A DNA stretch of 64,000 bases from contig OX438757.1 of assembly GCA_949316235.1 (NCBI GenBank), positions 13,262,657 through 13,326,656 on the forward strand, in the 5' to 3' direction. Below the pieces are notes generated by a model. That model had not been told where the DNA came from and searched no databases. It saw nothing but the letters and a program-made list of their open reading frames with translations. Source of the DNA: Oegoconia quadripuncta (taxonomy: Eukaryota > Arthropoda > Insecta > Lepidoptera > Autostichidae). The position numbers and the translations under genes are program-made. Positions 1 through 11,479 of this stretch are shown piece after piece (within the stretch, counting starts at the first letter, position 1; each line of letters begins with the position of its first letter).

Positions 1-172
1 CTGTTTGTTGACACGCCAAGCCTTCGCTGCTATCTCAAGAGCACTGATTGTGTATGATTTATAAAACACGCGGAGATAGGAAGCGAAGCTAGTGTGTTAC
101 TAACTTTAACCGAGAGTTGTGGTTAACGACGCAGTTAAAAATGTGAGTAACTATATTAACTGGTATCATTTT

Positions 173-705
173 TAGGGTTCCGCAGTCAATTGCCATGTCC
201 GTTTGTTTGTCTGCCTGTCCAAGGCTTAGCTCTCACGCCGACAAAGTGGTAAAACAAAATCTTGAAATTTTTTTAGGGTACCTCCCCTATACTTAAAGTG
301 GGGGTGAATCTTTTTTTATTTTTGTACCCTATCGTGTGGGATATCGTTGGATAGGTGGTTCTAAAATATTAGGGGTTATCTTAAACAGTTTTTACATTTA
401 GGGTTCCGTTTAAGAAATATATAGCTTCAAAGTGCTAATTTTTGTTAGAGTCTAGGGAGGGCCCTCTAAAAGCTAAACGGTTGGTTTTGGATACGTAAAA
501 AAATTCACGGCAGTAGTATATATAATAAAGGAAAACTATTACAACTAGGTTTTACAACTTAATGAGTACTAGTCGAAATATAAAATATACTTTTTCGGTG
601 AAAATTATTTGTTAAAGAAAAGCCTATTTCTAAGTCCGCATATTGTGAGGGCAATTACGGAGCCCTACACTGCGCGTGGCCCGACACGCACTTGGCCGTT
701 TTTTT
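173..705 (+). repeat. K-family dispersed repeat
   Basis: The stretch opens with AGGGTTCCG, contains a second AGGGTTCCG near 410, and closes with a GC-rich end reading CGTGGCCCGACACGCACTTGG. From memory of lepidopteran sequence this arrangement is a common dispersed repeat of about 0.5 kb, usually embedded in introns and spacers. No open frame is present. A related fragment lies at 26330-26480. The transposon class is not clear from the sequence. Confidence 0.55.
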
Positions 706-823
706 TTTGGTAGAAATAACTGTATATAAAACATGTAAAGGTTAGGCCGAGTATTGTTGATAAATACTTTGTCTATCTCTATCTTTCTATTAATACTAAA
801 GTGGGATAGGTTAAATAAATTTG

Positions 824-985
824 AGGACCTGTTTGGTGTAGTGGTTAGAAACCCTCATTGCTAGACTACTCGTAAAAGGTCGCGGGTTCGAGTGCCGCTA
901 ATGGCATATATTTGTATGATCAATTTGCATGTGTACCCGACTTAGGGATGTTTTCATTTATAATACGCATATATGTATAAAAAAT
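824..985 (+). mobile_element. SINE-A copy, tRNA-derived
   Basis: A tRNA-like head carries an A box (TGGTGTAGTGG at about 835) and a B box (GGTTCGAGTGC at about 887). The tail follows, GTGTACCCGACTTAGGGATG, and ends in AT-rich sequence. This is an old copy with several substitutions. Minus-strand relatives are at 3515, 6378, 18657 and 37418, and a longer plus-strand copy is at 53512. Confidence 0.8.
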
Positions 986-1588
986 ATTATTCTAACTTTT
1001 GTAACAAATGAAATGGAGTTCTGAAGTAACTGTAATTTCAGTGCATTTTGCCGCTTAAAAAGTAACTAGAGTTTTAATATGCAGTTAGATCTCAAATCAT
1101 TAAAGATCTCATATTTCGTCAATCAGCATACTTTTATGAATTATCAAATTTTTGCTTTATTGCTATAAATAAGAAAGTTGTTTGTTTATTTGATTTTCTT
1201 TTCATTGTTTTGGATAGAGTGACTTTAATGTTTGCACAAATTTGAAAATTCAAATTAAAATAAGGCTAGGGCTTCTACATGGCAGAAAAACAAAAAGAAA
1301 TAGGTAATACATTTGCAAAGATCACAAATATTGATTTTGTAAAGTTTCCCGCCTTTTTTATACTGCATTTTGTTTTGTATACAACCTCAAAAACAGTGTT
1401 AATCTCTTTAGTCGTTTAAAAATTATCAGTCACCGAGATAGGTACTTCCAAATTCAAATAATGGAATAATTTCACGGTATTCCATTGGTTCCAAATTCAA
1501 AATCATTACTTCCTGTCAAATTAGCTCTTGCAAGATGTTAATGAAATACTTAATGTAATCGTAACAAGAGTTATGTACTACTTATATA

Positions 1589-1979
1589 CAGGGTGAATTT
1601 GAATTCGTGTAATTCCTGTTTAATGGTGACACCACTTCTGATTACGAACAACGTTCCCTAAAGAACCATAGTCGAATTCGATCAAAAAATTTTCGATTAC
1701 CCATACAAAGTATCCATTTTGAAACCCCTTTTAGTATGAAAGCCCAACAATATTCGGCTGATTTCGGCTAGGGTTACTAGTGGAAAGTTGTTCGTAATCA
1801 GAAGTGGAGTCACCAACCGAAAATTGTTGGAATTCCATACTAAAGTTGGTTTCAGAATGGTTTACTTTGTATCGAAAATTTTTTGATCGAATCCGATTAT
1901 GGTTCCTTGAGGAAAGTTGTTCGTAATCAAGAGTGGCGTCACCAGTTAATGGGAATTACATGAATTCAAATTCACCCTG
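1589..1979. mobile_element. Fold-back element M1, copy 1 (CAGGGTG ends)
   Basis: Inverted ends begin CAGGGTGAATTTGAATTC and finish GAATTCAAATTCACCCTG, flanked by TATA on both sides (1585-1588 and 1980-1983). This fits a TA or TATA target duplication, as in Tc1/mariner-type insertion. The arms are about 100 bp with scattered mismatches. An extra partial right-arm copy at about 1770-1817 makes this element longer than its relative at 8138. It has no ORF, so it is non-autonomous. Confidence 0.85.
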
Positions 1980-2223
1980 TATATTACATTATACACCTAT
2001 AAGTAGAACCAAGCTTCGTTAGATGGGTCACTGAGTTTTCCCGTTGAGACCAAGTTAGATTGTTTTCTTGCCTCAGGAAATGGTTCCTACAGTTGCATTG
2101 AAATCCAAGGCACATACGTCTACTATAAAATGTGTAAGCTATAATTTAACTTCTGGCAGGTTTACACCAAGCTGTTGAGAGCGAGTTTAAGTATCTAATC
2201 GTTAATTTGATTGCGGTTGCTTT

Positions 2224-2322
2224 TTTGTATCAAAGATTATGTTTGATGAAAATCGGTTAAGCCGTTCCGAAGATATTTAGCTTTTAACACAGTTGGTAGG
2301 TATATTTTCCATTTATTTAGGA
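2224..2322 (+). repeat. F-family fragment
   Basis: Contains AATCGGTTAAGCCGTTCCG followed by AGATATTTAGCTTTTAACAC, the core of the F repeat seen at least ten times in this window in both orientations. The function and class of F are unknown. Confidence 0.6.
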
Positions 2323-2517
2323 CTAACAAACAATTACTTGTTAGAATAATTTACAAAATAATTTGGTTAATTATAACACCAGCACTATTAGACACAGAAT
2401 ACTAAATAAAAATTTATAATAATTAATTAAATATAATTGACATGTAATTTGTATCTTAGAAAATTAGAAAATTTTCTAGATTATTAATAAAAATTTCATA
2501 TATTCAGGTATGAGAAT

Positions 2518-2606
2518 TTTTTTTTTTTTATGCACAACGGGTTGGTGCTTGACCTCAATCACACCTGATGTTAAGTGAAGATGAGGTCGAAGGTGGTTAA
2601 TGGACG
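2518..2606 (-). mobile_element. SINE-C 3' tail fragment
   Basis: A T-run followed by ATGCACAACGGGTTGG and a segment reading ACACCTGATGTTAAGTGAAG is the reverse of the SINE-C 3' end. Only the tail is present, which is a 5' truncation typical of target-primed retrotransposition. Confidence 0.75.
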
Positions 2607-2699
2607 AATTAATGAATGAATCGAATATGTACATGTGTGGTCATTTTTTTAGGTATTATTGTGCTTTTGTGTATGTGTCTATGGATGATATAATATATT

Positions 2700-2830
2700 T
2701 AAGGGGGTTTTCTAAATTTTCTTACATACGACCTTTATCCCAAATGGGTGGTCAAAGATATCCCAAACGCCTTTACTCGTCTTTTACGACACTCGCAGGA
2801 TGAGGTGGCTTGGTACTATAATTATTTTAA
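2700..2830. repeat. H-family fragment
   Basis: Contains TTTATCCCAAATGGGTGGTC and TCGTCTTTTACGACAC, the two landmarks of the H repeat, also present near 9318, 18035, 25970, 61190 and 61935. Class not identified. Confidence 0.5.
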
Positions 2831-2903
2831 AAGCAGTCGCGTTTTTGGTTTTTAAATAATTAATTATCGTATAAAAAACTAGACGGACACAACACGTCGC
2901 TTT

Positions 2904-3080
2904 TCAATCAATTAATCAATCAATCAATCAATCAAATTCTCTTTAGTGTAAAATTAACAAAAACAACATAAAGTTACAGCTTTTCGTGCTTTGTTGTTGT
3001 TGTTTTTTTTATTTGTGTTAGACCCTCTGGGTTTTCGTGACGGATATTTTATTTTATTTTTTATTTTATTTATTCTTACA
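2904..3080 (-). repeat. Probable LINE 3' end, antisense, with AATC repeats
   Basis: A short tandem run of AATC is followed by AAATTCTCTTTAGTG. In CR1-type LINEs the 3' end is a short tandem repeat after a transcript end of this style. A very similar junction is at 58645-58690. No coding part survives, so the assignment is tentative. Confidence 0.35.
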
Positions 3081-3514
3081 GAATCAACAGCATAAATTAT
3101 ACAATATTTAAATAGGATTTAGTTACTAATGTTAAGCCAATTATAGATTCTTACTTCTTATACAACATTAATAGATATGTGAATAAGACGCCTAGGTTGT
3201 GACATACACATAATCAAATCTCCTTCTCAATACGTGACGTTTATCAATTGTTATAAGTTGATATAATAATACACAATGACAGCGAGCTTAAGTGATGTTA
3301 CCAACTAAAGGCATTTTCCTGTAGCCCTGATACGAAGATGTCATGCTACAGTGCTCGGAAGGCGAGTTGGCGATTGCAGATATTAATACTACTTGTCGGC
3401 GGCCGGTCTGCCGTATCACACCGTATGTAAATAACGCCTAACTAGGAAGCAGGGTGAAAACGTCTATGAATATGAAAAATTTATTCCGTACCTCAAAAGG
3501 TAAAGACGGAACCA

Positions 3515-3787
3515 ATATAAATAAATAATAAATATTGTCCTTAGACATACACACAGCGCCATCTGGTTCCACAGTAAGCAACTATAGGCTTTTGTTGTGG
3601 ATGGTTGATATATAAATACATTTTTTTTGCAAATAAATACTTAATATAAATGAAAACTTCCATAACTCGGGTACACATGTCCGTATTCATCACACAAACA
3701 TATGCCCCTAGCGGGATTCGAACCCGCAACCTTTTGGTGAAGTGGTCAGAGTTGCTAACCACTACACCAAACAAGTCGTCAAAGTAT
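3515..3787 (-). mobile_element. SINE-A copy, full length
   Basis: Reverse-oriented SINE-A. The B box is seen as GGGATTCGAACCCGCAACC at about 3712, the A box as CTAACCACTACACCAAAC at about 3757, and the tail runs to an AAATAAATAATAAATA stretch at 3518. Both Pol III boxes are well preserved, so this copy is younger than the one at 824. The 84-residue and 71-residue open frames across it have no coding character. Confidence 0.85.
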
Positions 3788-4254
3788 AGGATCACTTTGT
3801 TTCTATCTGTCTGTTCATCAAGATGGAACAGATTTTTTTGGAACGGTTTGAGGTATCAAGCCTAATATAAAATCAAATACTAAGATTTATGACTTTATAG
3901 TCATATGAAAGTTTCAAACCTCTACCTCAATCTTGTAACAAGATCAAACATATGTATATGTACCTATATTGATACATACGAACCGACTGATTAAAACCTA
4001 TAATTAGGGATGGGTAATATCCGTTAACCAAAATCTTGATATTTGGTAAGTAAGGTGTCACAACTAAAATAAAAAATCCGAATATCATTAATTTTTAATT
4101 GTGGAATTATCAGCTTCATTTTGCGGTTTTCTTCATACAAGCGCTTCGTAAGTAACTACATATTTAAGTATGTCAGTTTAAAAAGTCTTGGACAAGAACG
4201 AAATCGACTGTTCCATAGTATGGCTTTATTGGCTTCTAATAAATGATGTTATTA

Positions 4255-4375
4255 TTATTATTTTTTTTTTTTATTAAAAACTGGTTTCGCGTTTGACCAC
4301 AATCTCACCTGATGGAAAGTGACGATGAAGCCGAAGATGTATCACGCGCACCCAGTAAATGCCTATTCACTCTAG
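4255..4375 (-). repeat. D-family fragment
   Basis: A T-run followed by CGCGTTTGACCACAATCTCA and CCTGATGGAAAGTGACGATG. The same block is found near 11241, 13573 and 54583. The T-run at one end suggests the reverse complement of a poly(A)-ended retroelement. Confidence 0.55.
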
Positions 4376-5422
4376 ACTAGACACTTATTGTAGTGAAGTT
4401 CTATTATAACTCGGCCGAAATGGAATGGATGATATTTTTTGCGATTTCCAAGTTGGTCCCGTGTTTATTGCTCATATTAATGGGTACTTTCATCTCGCTT
4501 TTTGGTTGGGTGCTGTTTATTTGTATAACTCTTCACAATGTTCTTATCTGCTTATTACCATTAACTTAGCGTTTATTCTGTAAATATACGAAATACCAAA
4601 AAACGTTAAAATGATTATAGAAAGTATGCCTAATGAGTATAATTGAACGGCTAATAATTGTCAAATCAAACGACTTCAGTTTTCCGTCAGTGGCGTGCTT
4701 AGGGTTTCAGAGAAGAGCATTCCAGTATGAATCTGTATACCACTTCATACGCAATCAATGCTTTGGCGATCCTTCCATACTAATTTATAAATAAACATAT
4801 AATAGTTATATTTCATTATGCGCAATTTTGCACAGGTTAGAAACAGAAATAAGGAGCCTGGTGCATGCCCGCGTTTGCGAACGAAATGACTGCTCGTGTC
4901 GTAGAAGGAGGTTAAGACAAGACAAGGCTGTTGATGATGATATCTTAAAATAAGTTGATAGAATTTGACTGGTTTTATGTATGTACAACGGGCTCAATCA
5001 TACCCTCACACGGTATCCTATTAGATCCGGATATCCGATTAGCTATCCTATCTCAAGCAGCTGTAACACAACAATTGTTTCAGTAGTTTGCAATTGAAGT
5101 AGGTATTCTACGATTATTTTGTCTGGGGTTGTAATTTAGTACGAACTACCGCGCTTGATAAGAGGCGTTGTAAATTTTATTAAAAAATTATCATTTTTTA
5201 TATTGTTCTATATGTATCTTTCAGTGCAATCGTTATCTAAGAATATTAAAGATAGTCGTAGTTTTCATTAATAATATTGGTATCAATAAAGATGTCCGCC
5301 ATTTACAAACAGGATTATAACTATAGTCACCATCAATAGCAGCAAAGTCAAATATCTATAAATATGAAGAAAGAAAAAAATATGTCATTTTTATATGGTT
5401 CCTTTTGGATTGACTGAACATC

Positions 5423-5745
5423 GGAGCGTCGGCGACTCAGCGGTTAAGACGCGGTCTCCCAATTTGGGAGGTCCGGGTTCGATTCCCCGGCAGACCATGT
5501 ACCAATGAGTTTTTAAATTTAATTTACTTAATTACTTATGTGCATTTATCCGACTGCTCTTAAACGGTGAAGGAAAACATCGTGAGGAAACTTGCATGCC
5601 TGAGCAATGAAAATTCTAAGGCATGTGAAGTTTATATTGGGCCAGGGTAGTGGACTATGGCCCATACTCTCTCATTATACGACGGAAGGCAATTATACAT
5701 GCAGTGGGATCTTTACGGGCTGGGATAATGAACTGAACATCGAAA
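5423..5745 (+). mobile_element. SINE-G copy, tRNA-derived, full length
   Basis: The head (about 5427-5497) resembles a tRNA: an A-box-like GGCGACTCAGCGGTTAAGAC, a middle stem, then B box GGTTCGATTCCCCGGCAGAC. The body carries AACATCGTGAGGAAACTTGC and the tail GTGGACTATGGCCCATACTC, ending near GCAGTGGGATCTTTACGGGC. A minus-strand copy is at 46975-47253, and the tail is shared with the 5S-headed SINE-X. It is not a functional tRNA: no clean acceptor stem and no discriminator context. Confidence 0.8.
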
Positions 5746-5810
5746 TACAAACATGCGAAGAACTATGGTTCGAAAGATCGTAGTTCCGATACTGGTCGAT
5801 ACATTGTGAG

Positions 5811-6152
5811 TTTTTTTTTATTTTTTTTATGCACAACGGGTTCGTACTTGACCTCAATCATACCTAATGTTAAGTGAAGATGAGGTCGAAGGTGGAAGCG
5901 TACCTACTGACCCGGAAACTCCAACACATTTGGAGGACTGGCTATCTTGTCTCTGACAACCGGGACACAACAATGCTATTAACATTGCTGCTTGGCGGCA
6001 GATTTAGATAAGATGGTGGTATGGCTACCACCATGCACCATGCACCATGCACCAAACCGAGTACCTAAACATGTACACCGCTGGGAATCGAATCCGTGAC
6101 CTCCGAATCGTAAACCCACTGTTGTTTATATTGAGCCACGGAACCGATTGAA
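5811..6152 (-). mobile_element. SINE-C copy, near full length
   Basis: The T-run and ATGCACAACGGGTTCG mark the 3' end. The body includes GGCGGCAGATTTAGATAAGA, and the reverse tRNA-like head lies at about 6085-6145 (GGGAATCGAATCCGTGACC, then TTGAGCCACGG). A short tandem expansion of CATGCAC near 6033-6052 interrupts the body and is private to this copy. Confidence 0.85.
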
Positions 6153-6194
6153 ATGTAATGTGTGAACCATGCAGCGACAAAATACTTCTTCAAT

Positions 6195-6376
6195 AATAAA
6201 TCTAACTAATAATAAATGTTGGTTTATTTGTTGCTCCATCACGGCGAAACGGATGACGGATTTGGATGAAATTTGGTATATAGGTAGAATATACCCTTGA
6301 TTGAGACTCCGGTATATTGTTATCCCGATAAAGTGAGTAGTTCCCGCGGGATAAACAAATTTCCGCCATAAAGTTA
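6195..6376 (+). repeat. E-family copy (subtype with CGATAAAGTGAG)
   Basis: Contains GGATGAAATTTGGTATATAG and CCCGCGGGATAAACAAATTT. The same block is at 52907 and, reversed, at 13790, 16360, 16850 and 19780. It lies between a SINE-C and a SINE-A. The open frames across it are not coding. Confidence 0.65.
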
Positions 6377-6377
6377 T

Positions 6378-6622
6378 ATATCTTTGCACATACACACAGC
6401 GCCATCTAGTTCCACACTAAGCTTTGGGTTTGTATTATGGATACCAGATGGTTAAACAACACAAATACATTTTGTTTGTAAATAAATACATAATGAAAAA
6501 CATCCATAACTCGGGAACACATGTCTGTATTCATCATACATACATATGCCCCTAGCGGGATTAGAACCCGCGACCTTTTGGTATAGCAGTCAGGTTTCTA
6601 ACCACTATTCCAAACAGATCGT
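6378..6622 (-). mobile_element. SINE-A copy, full length
   Basis: Reverse SINE-A with tail landmark CACACAGCGCCATCTAGTTC at about 6392 and a reversed head at 6545-6622 (GCGGGATTAGAACCCGCGAC, CTAACCACTATTCCAAAC). One B-box base is changed compared with the copies at 3515 and 18657. Confidence 0.85.
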
Positions 6623-6975
6623 CGACGAACAATAGTGCTCCCCGGTATGTTAAACATGTTCAAACTAACACTCGAAGGCTAAGGCGAAGCGAATACAAGC
6701 AATCCACCAAAAAAGTATCGGAACTACAATTATCCGTCTCGGGTTGGTTCTATTTGAGTGCCGAAATCACACAGCCCTTTAGTTACATTGTAACAACTAG
6801 TTAACAGATGTCATACCTACTCGTATATATAGGCTATATAGTAAGACTTCATGTAAGCACAGGTGTAAGATGCACGATCGTATATCATTTCCTTAATCTG
6901 TAGATACATTTTGATTACCACTTGATGCTAACGGTATTAATAATATCAATAAGTAATCTGTCTAAAACAAAAAGT

Positions 6976-7042
6976 ATTCCACCTCATCTTCACTTAACAT
7001 CAGATGTGATTGAGATGAAATGCTAACCCGTTGTGCATAAAA
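6976..7042 (+). mobile_element. SINE-C tail fragment
   Basis: CCACCTCATCTTCACTTAAC through CCCGTTGTGCATAAAAAA is the last 65 bp of SINE-C. It ends about 120 bp before the acceptor site of the orphan exon at 7161, so it lies in that gene's intron or 5' region. Confidence 0.75.
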
Positions 7043-7160
7043 AATGAAGTTTTCACTATTGTATGTGAAATCAATTCTTCTTTCTTTTTCGAGCCTGTAA
7101 AGCAAAGGACCGCTATTAAATATCCATATGCATTGAATAAAATCTTAAAATTTCTTCCAG

Positions 7161-7531
7161 CAGAAAATCCAAACATGGTCGTCCCCACGGTTACTGTTAA
7201 TGAGCTGTCCAACGCGATTCAGGACTCCACCACCGAACCCAGTGCCAAGCATGTCCTGACCGGCATCCTGAATGACTACATGGACCTTCAATATGGAAAG
7301 GAAACTCCGTACACCACTGGCAAACAAATCCTTCCAACGGACTCTACTATCGAAGACGTCGACAAAGCCAAAGATGCAGAAGATACTGAGCAAAAGTTCA
7401 TAGACATATTTGTTAAGATATCCGACACGTATAAGAGTGGAGATCTGACGCCGCAGTCGAAGAACGATGGCACCTGGGAACCGAAGTTGAAACCTGTGCT
7501 AGTTTGCGTTACTCCTAATAAGCCTCTTTGA
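7161..7531 (+). CDS. Orphan coding exon, unknown protein (probably last exon)
   Basis: The protein is not recognised. The frame is open from 7031 with no ATG before 7175. Its first part crosses SINE tail and AT-rich sequence, while base composition becomes coding-like (GC-rich, C-ending codons such as GTC, ACC, CTG) from about 7175. A strong 3' splice site, TTTCTTCCAG at 7151-7160, therefore probably opens the exon in phase 1, leaving about 123 codons before TGA at 7529-7531. If this were instead a single-exon gene, ATG 7175 would give 118 residues. The peptide is hydrophilic, rich in Thr, Asp and Lys, with no membrane span, zinc motif or repeat; it starts VVPTVTVNELSNAI and ends TPNKPL. An AATAAA lies at 7839-7844. 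No upstream exon was recognised. It could also be a decayed gene remnant, but no stop or frameshift is seen. Confidence 0.55.
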
Positions 7532-8137
7532 TTATTTATTAATTTATTGGTATTGAAAGGTGTACGGTCTCAGTAAAATTTACTTTTCACAGAAGAACGA
7601 AGAGGAAAGAAATACAGAATTACTATATAAAACACTTAAAATTTAACAGGAAACCTAACAACAATTTATGTCGTTTAAATAAGTTCTCTATGAACTAACA
7701 AAAGCAATCTCTCTCGAGTTTCATTATGACACCACTAACCAACATATATCATTAATTGATCACCATCATCTGTGAGTATGGGTCCATCCATTATTTAATT
7801 GCTCTACATCACAGTATGTATGAATTTTCAATGTAAATAATAAATACTTAATCCAGTATTCCAAAATTCTTTACAGAAATGACGTAAGATCAGATGTCGC
7901 CAAATTTAAACTCATGCAATTCCGCTTCCATATTTTGTATTGGCAGATAATTTGAGTGGGCCACATATAAATATTTAACCAACATACTATTTATATTCAT
8001 TAACATTTTTATTTCAAGTAATTTATTGTTTGTAGAATAAATAATTAGGTATACGTACTGTATGTGTTGAGTTTTCTTTACCCGACTCCCCAGGGTATGT
8101 ATCAACATATACCTATTTTATTCCAAACTTTTATATA

Positions 8138-8399
8138 CAGGGTGAAATTTAATTAGTGTAATTCCTTTTTACTGGTGACTCCACTCCTGATTACGAAGAA
8201 CTTACTACTAGGAACCATAGCCGAATTCAGTCCGAAATTGTTGGATTTCTATACTAAAGGTGTTTTCAGAATGGTTTAGTTTGTATGGATAATCGAAAAT
8301 ATTTTGATTGAATGCGGCTATGGTGACTTGGGGAAAGTTGTTCGTAATGAAGAGGGGCATCACCAGTTAAAGGGTATTACTCGAATTCAAATTGCATTG
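8138..8399. mobile_element. Fold-back element M1, copy 2
   Basis: The left end CAGGGTGAAATTTAATTAG follows TATA. The right arm includes GGGAAAGTTGTTCGTAATGA, CATCACCAGTTAAAGGG and a decayed end at about 8399. The order of blocks matches the element at 1589, but the internal part is about 130 bp shorter, and the arms are more diverged, so this insertion is older. Confidence 0.75.
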
Positions 8400-8574
8400 T
8401 AAACTCTTAAATAGAAGCTAACAAGTCTCTACTGACAGATATAACTTAAAATTTACATGAAATACACAATTTTACATCACTGAGCTTAGAAATGTATATA
8501 ATATATATTTATTAGTGTGTAGGTATTTGCTTTAGTTTGAATTTGCTGTAATTTGTATATGCCCATCTACTGTT

Positions 8575-8706
8575 TTCTAACTATGGTTGACTGGAAGAAA
8601 TCCCTCTATGGCATAAGTCCGCCGTTGTACTCAAATTCTGTATCAATGCAAAATTAATGCATTGCCTTTTTGTACAATAAAGCGTTTACAAACAAACAAA
8701 CAAACA
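8575..8706 (+). mobile_element. LINE 3' UTR end with ACAA repeats
   Basis: TGGAAGAAATCCCTCTATGG, AAGTCCGCCGTTGTAC, then TTGTACAATAAAGCG and a run of ACAA repeats. This order (a GGAAGAGATCGCT-like block, CCGCC, TTGTAC, AATAAAG, short tandem repeat) recurs at 10115 and 56690 and is the usual 3' end of CR1-type lepidopteran LINEs. No ORF remains. Confidence 0.65.
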
Positions 8707-8709
8707 AAT

Positions 8710-10080
8710 GTGTTACGCTTTTGAAAATTGCTACTGAAGTTTACCAAAGTAAAACCTCTGATACTTATTGATTTAGTATGAAAAAAAAAGGTATATATAC
8801 ATTCTTTAAACTATCGTTTAAATATACCTACACCTCTATTTACTGTTCAAAAATTTATGAATAGGTACATTATAACAATTTACGTGGGCGGGTAAAAGTT
8901 CAGCTCTCCGCATTGTGGAATAAATTCTCCATCTATCCTTTATTCAAAAATTCCCTCGTCATGCAAACGTTGGCAAGGTGCCAGCCTCTGTTCCATTTGC
9001 TTTCAGTCCAAAGTATTAGGTACAATATGTTCCAAATTTAAGCCATCCAGGGGGATGATCTTCAAAAATACCCGCAAAATATTACTCTTTATTTTGAAGT
9101 TTTATTACGGTGGATATCTTTTATTCATGGCAAGTATTCTTAATTGGAATAAATTCGTAGGTATACTGTGGAGTTTCAAGCATTAACGTTTGGAGCACTC
9201 AAAACATTTCCGATATCTCTAACCTACTAAATGTCATGCTGGTGTGTTTGTCTTTATTTACTGATATTTATGAAGATATCTTAGAAATTTATCTAGTAAA
9301 ATCAACATAAAATCACGACCTTTATCCCAAATGGGCTGACTAGAGATACCCCAATTTTAAGTGTTTGTGTGTTTCAAATATTACAATCAATCAATAATTT
9401 ATTTGCATGAATACAGTTATATAAGTGCTTAATAAAAATAAAGTTAAAAGTGACAGGAGGAAATAAAGTCGAGGGACTGATATTTAAGGCATTAATCTTA
9501 TATTCATATACATATATCTATTTCGCTTAAATAGATATAATAAAAAATCAATCAAATGAATTCTAAAGTTACAGAAAAATAAAGTAGTGGTCGACAGTGC
9601 CTATACGGAGGAACGGGTGTGGTTCCCAGTTTGGAAATTGAATTTAGAATAACAATGCAGTGTGAAATGAATTAACAAGAAAAATAACAAAACCATTACA
9701 ATTAGCCTGACGATAAGAATCATATTAAAAAATTGAGATCGAGTCTTACGCACAAAACCATTTGTTAATACTGTTTCAATACCGCAGAATGTATTTAAAG
9801 TCTCAACTTATGTTCATCTCCATTGCGAACGGTATTAATACTTGTTGACTTAAACTCTAGGTAATTTATAAATTTAGAATGCAAATAGTACTGCCTGCAC
9901 ATCAATTTAAGCACGCCCCTGTTATAATGGGATAGCCTGTCATAACCAGGCAAGAGCATTACAGTACGAGAACTTGACGACCCGACCAAGAAAAATATGA
10001 CAGTGGGGCTTAAAGCAGTTTTCTATAGCTTCTGTAACAGACACGAAGCTCGCAAGTTTTATGGGTAACTTAAATAAACT
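8710..10080. other. Stretch without recognised gene
   Basis: AT-rich sequence with a short H-like block (TTTATCCCAAATGGGCTGAC near 9325) and an antisense LINE-tail-like piece with AATC repeats near 9387-9480. No plausible exon or promoter was seen. Confidence 0.4.
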
Positions 10081-10084
10081 TTAT

Positions 10085-10254
10085 TTTTAACCCCCGACGA
10101 AAAACGACTGGTGTTAACCTAACCCAAAGGTTGCCTGGAAGAGATCGCTTTTAGTGATAAGGCCGCCAAATTGTACTATCCCCCTTTTCTTATTTCTTTT
10201 TATGCTTCTTATTGTTGTACAATAAAGAATATTTTGTTTGTTTGTTTGTTTGTT
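10085..10254 (+). mobile_element. F fragment joined to LINE 3' UTR end with GTTT repeats
   Basis: ACCCCCGACGAAAAACGACT at 10089 is an F-family end. It is followed by TGCCTGGAAGAGATCGCTTT, AAGGCCGCCAAATTGTAC, TGTACAATAAAGAATA and GTTT repeats, a CR1-type LINE end. Another F piece (TCTTTGTCCGGACGTACC) follows at about 10275. Confidence 0.6.
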
Positions 10255-10809
10255 ATGTATCTGGCGACGTCAGTCTTTGTCCGGACGTACCTCAGTAATG
10301 CGTAGTCAGTTTTATATGAAGATAGTTTAATCCGCACAGTCTGTCATTGGATAAATAAAGATTTCTTTATAAATACATCATATATCAAAAACAATGCACT
10401 GATCTGATAAATAAAATAATACCTACAATAAATAGCTTTGACGGGCGTTATTCTCTGGTTCCTTATTAACAATAACACAGTTTCAACATAGTTTTTGATG
10501 TATTTCAATCACAGACCACCCACCTGTGTTTTCAATGATATCCTCTATCCAAAGGTAGAAATTATTTCTTTCACAACAACAATAGAACATGCAAATACAA
10601 TATTCTATATTTGATTAGATACCATATTTGTTATACATGGCTTCTATTGCTGTAATGGTATAACTAGGAGTGATTGCCTGTGATCCCCGCTCAGTGGATC
10701 ACCTACAGAAAGTATTTTTAATTTTAGGTGAAGTATGTTTAATAAACGTAATCCGCATTTGTTGGGCTATAAAATATACTTGCAATCAAGTATCAATATA
10801 TTCAAACGA

Positions 10810-10990
10810 TTTTTAATTTTAGAGTTTTATTATATTTAAGATTGACCTCGGGGATAGGTTCTTTTCTTAGCCATGTTTCACGCAAATAGGTTAAGCCTAA
10901 GATATTTATCTTTGAACACAGTTGGTTTAATTTAATTGGATGATATAATCATTTGTCGTCCGGGGGGCTTTCTAAATTTTCAGTTATAGT
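10810..10990 (+). repeat. F-family copy
   Basis: Contains TAGCCATGTTTCACGCAAAT, AGGTTAAGCCTAAGATATTT and CTTTCTAAATTTTCAG in the F order. Compared with the copy at 20082 it has several point changes. Confidence 0.6.
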
Positions 10991-11067
10991 AGACTCAGTG
11001 TTGTAAATGAGATTGTGTTAATTCAGCAGTGAATGTCCTGTCAAGTGGGTGATAGTGATATGACAAT

Positions 11068-11240
11068 CATTTTGTTTTATGCAAACAGTTTGCGCTTGAC
11101 CTCAATCATGAGGCCGAAGATTATTTGGGGATTGGCTATCATATCTCAAACAACCGAAATACAACAATGCTATGTATATCGCTGCGTGGCGGGGCGACGG
11201 AACTTCATAAGTAACTGGCCAGGCGAATGTGTAAAATGAC
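11068..11240 (-). mobile_element. SINE-C copy, diverged and internally deleted
   Basis: Begins with TTTATGCAAACAGTTTGCGC (decayed tail), contains TTTGGGGATTGGCTATCATA and ends with CCAGGCGAATGTGTAAAATG. The tRNA-like head is missing here, but an isolated head lies 240 bp further on at 11480-11632, so one copy may have been split by the D-family block between them. Confidence 0.65.
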
Positions 11241-11470
11241 CATTTTTTTTTATGATTGACTGGATTCGCGTTTGACCACAATCTCACCTGATGGAAAGTG
11301 ACGATTTGGTCGAAAATGAAGCACACGATCCCAGTAAATGCCTATTCACTCTGCTCTTGAAGATCCCAAGGTTGTAGGATTCAGGAAAGACTGACGCCGG
11401 AAGGGAGTTCCATGCCTTGGCTGTTCGGATGATGAATGAAGAATCGAACTTCTTAGTGTGAATGTTCGGT
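11241..11470 (-). repeat. D-family copy, longest in window
   Basis: T-run, then CGCGTTTGACCACAATCTCA, TGCTCTTGAAGATCCCAAGG and GGAAGGGAGTTCCATGCCTT. This is the most complete D copy and sits between the body and the head of a SINE-C, consistent with insertion into it. Confidence 0.6.
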
Positions 11471-11479
11471 ATATTAGTT

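Noticed and set aside
824..900. tRNA genes, here and at every SINE head (for example 5427, 12012, 45148, 53512)
   Set aside because: The A and B boxes are present, but no cloverleaf with paired acceptor stem could be built and each is followed by a SINE body. They are SINE promoters.
10515..10554. 40-bp micro-exon between ATTTCAATCACAG and AAAG/GTAGAA
   Set aside because: The splice-like edges and open frame are attractive, but pairs like this are expected by chance in 64 kb and no partner exon is visible.
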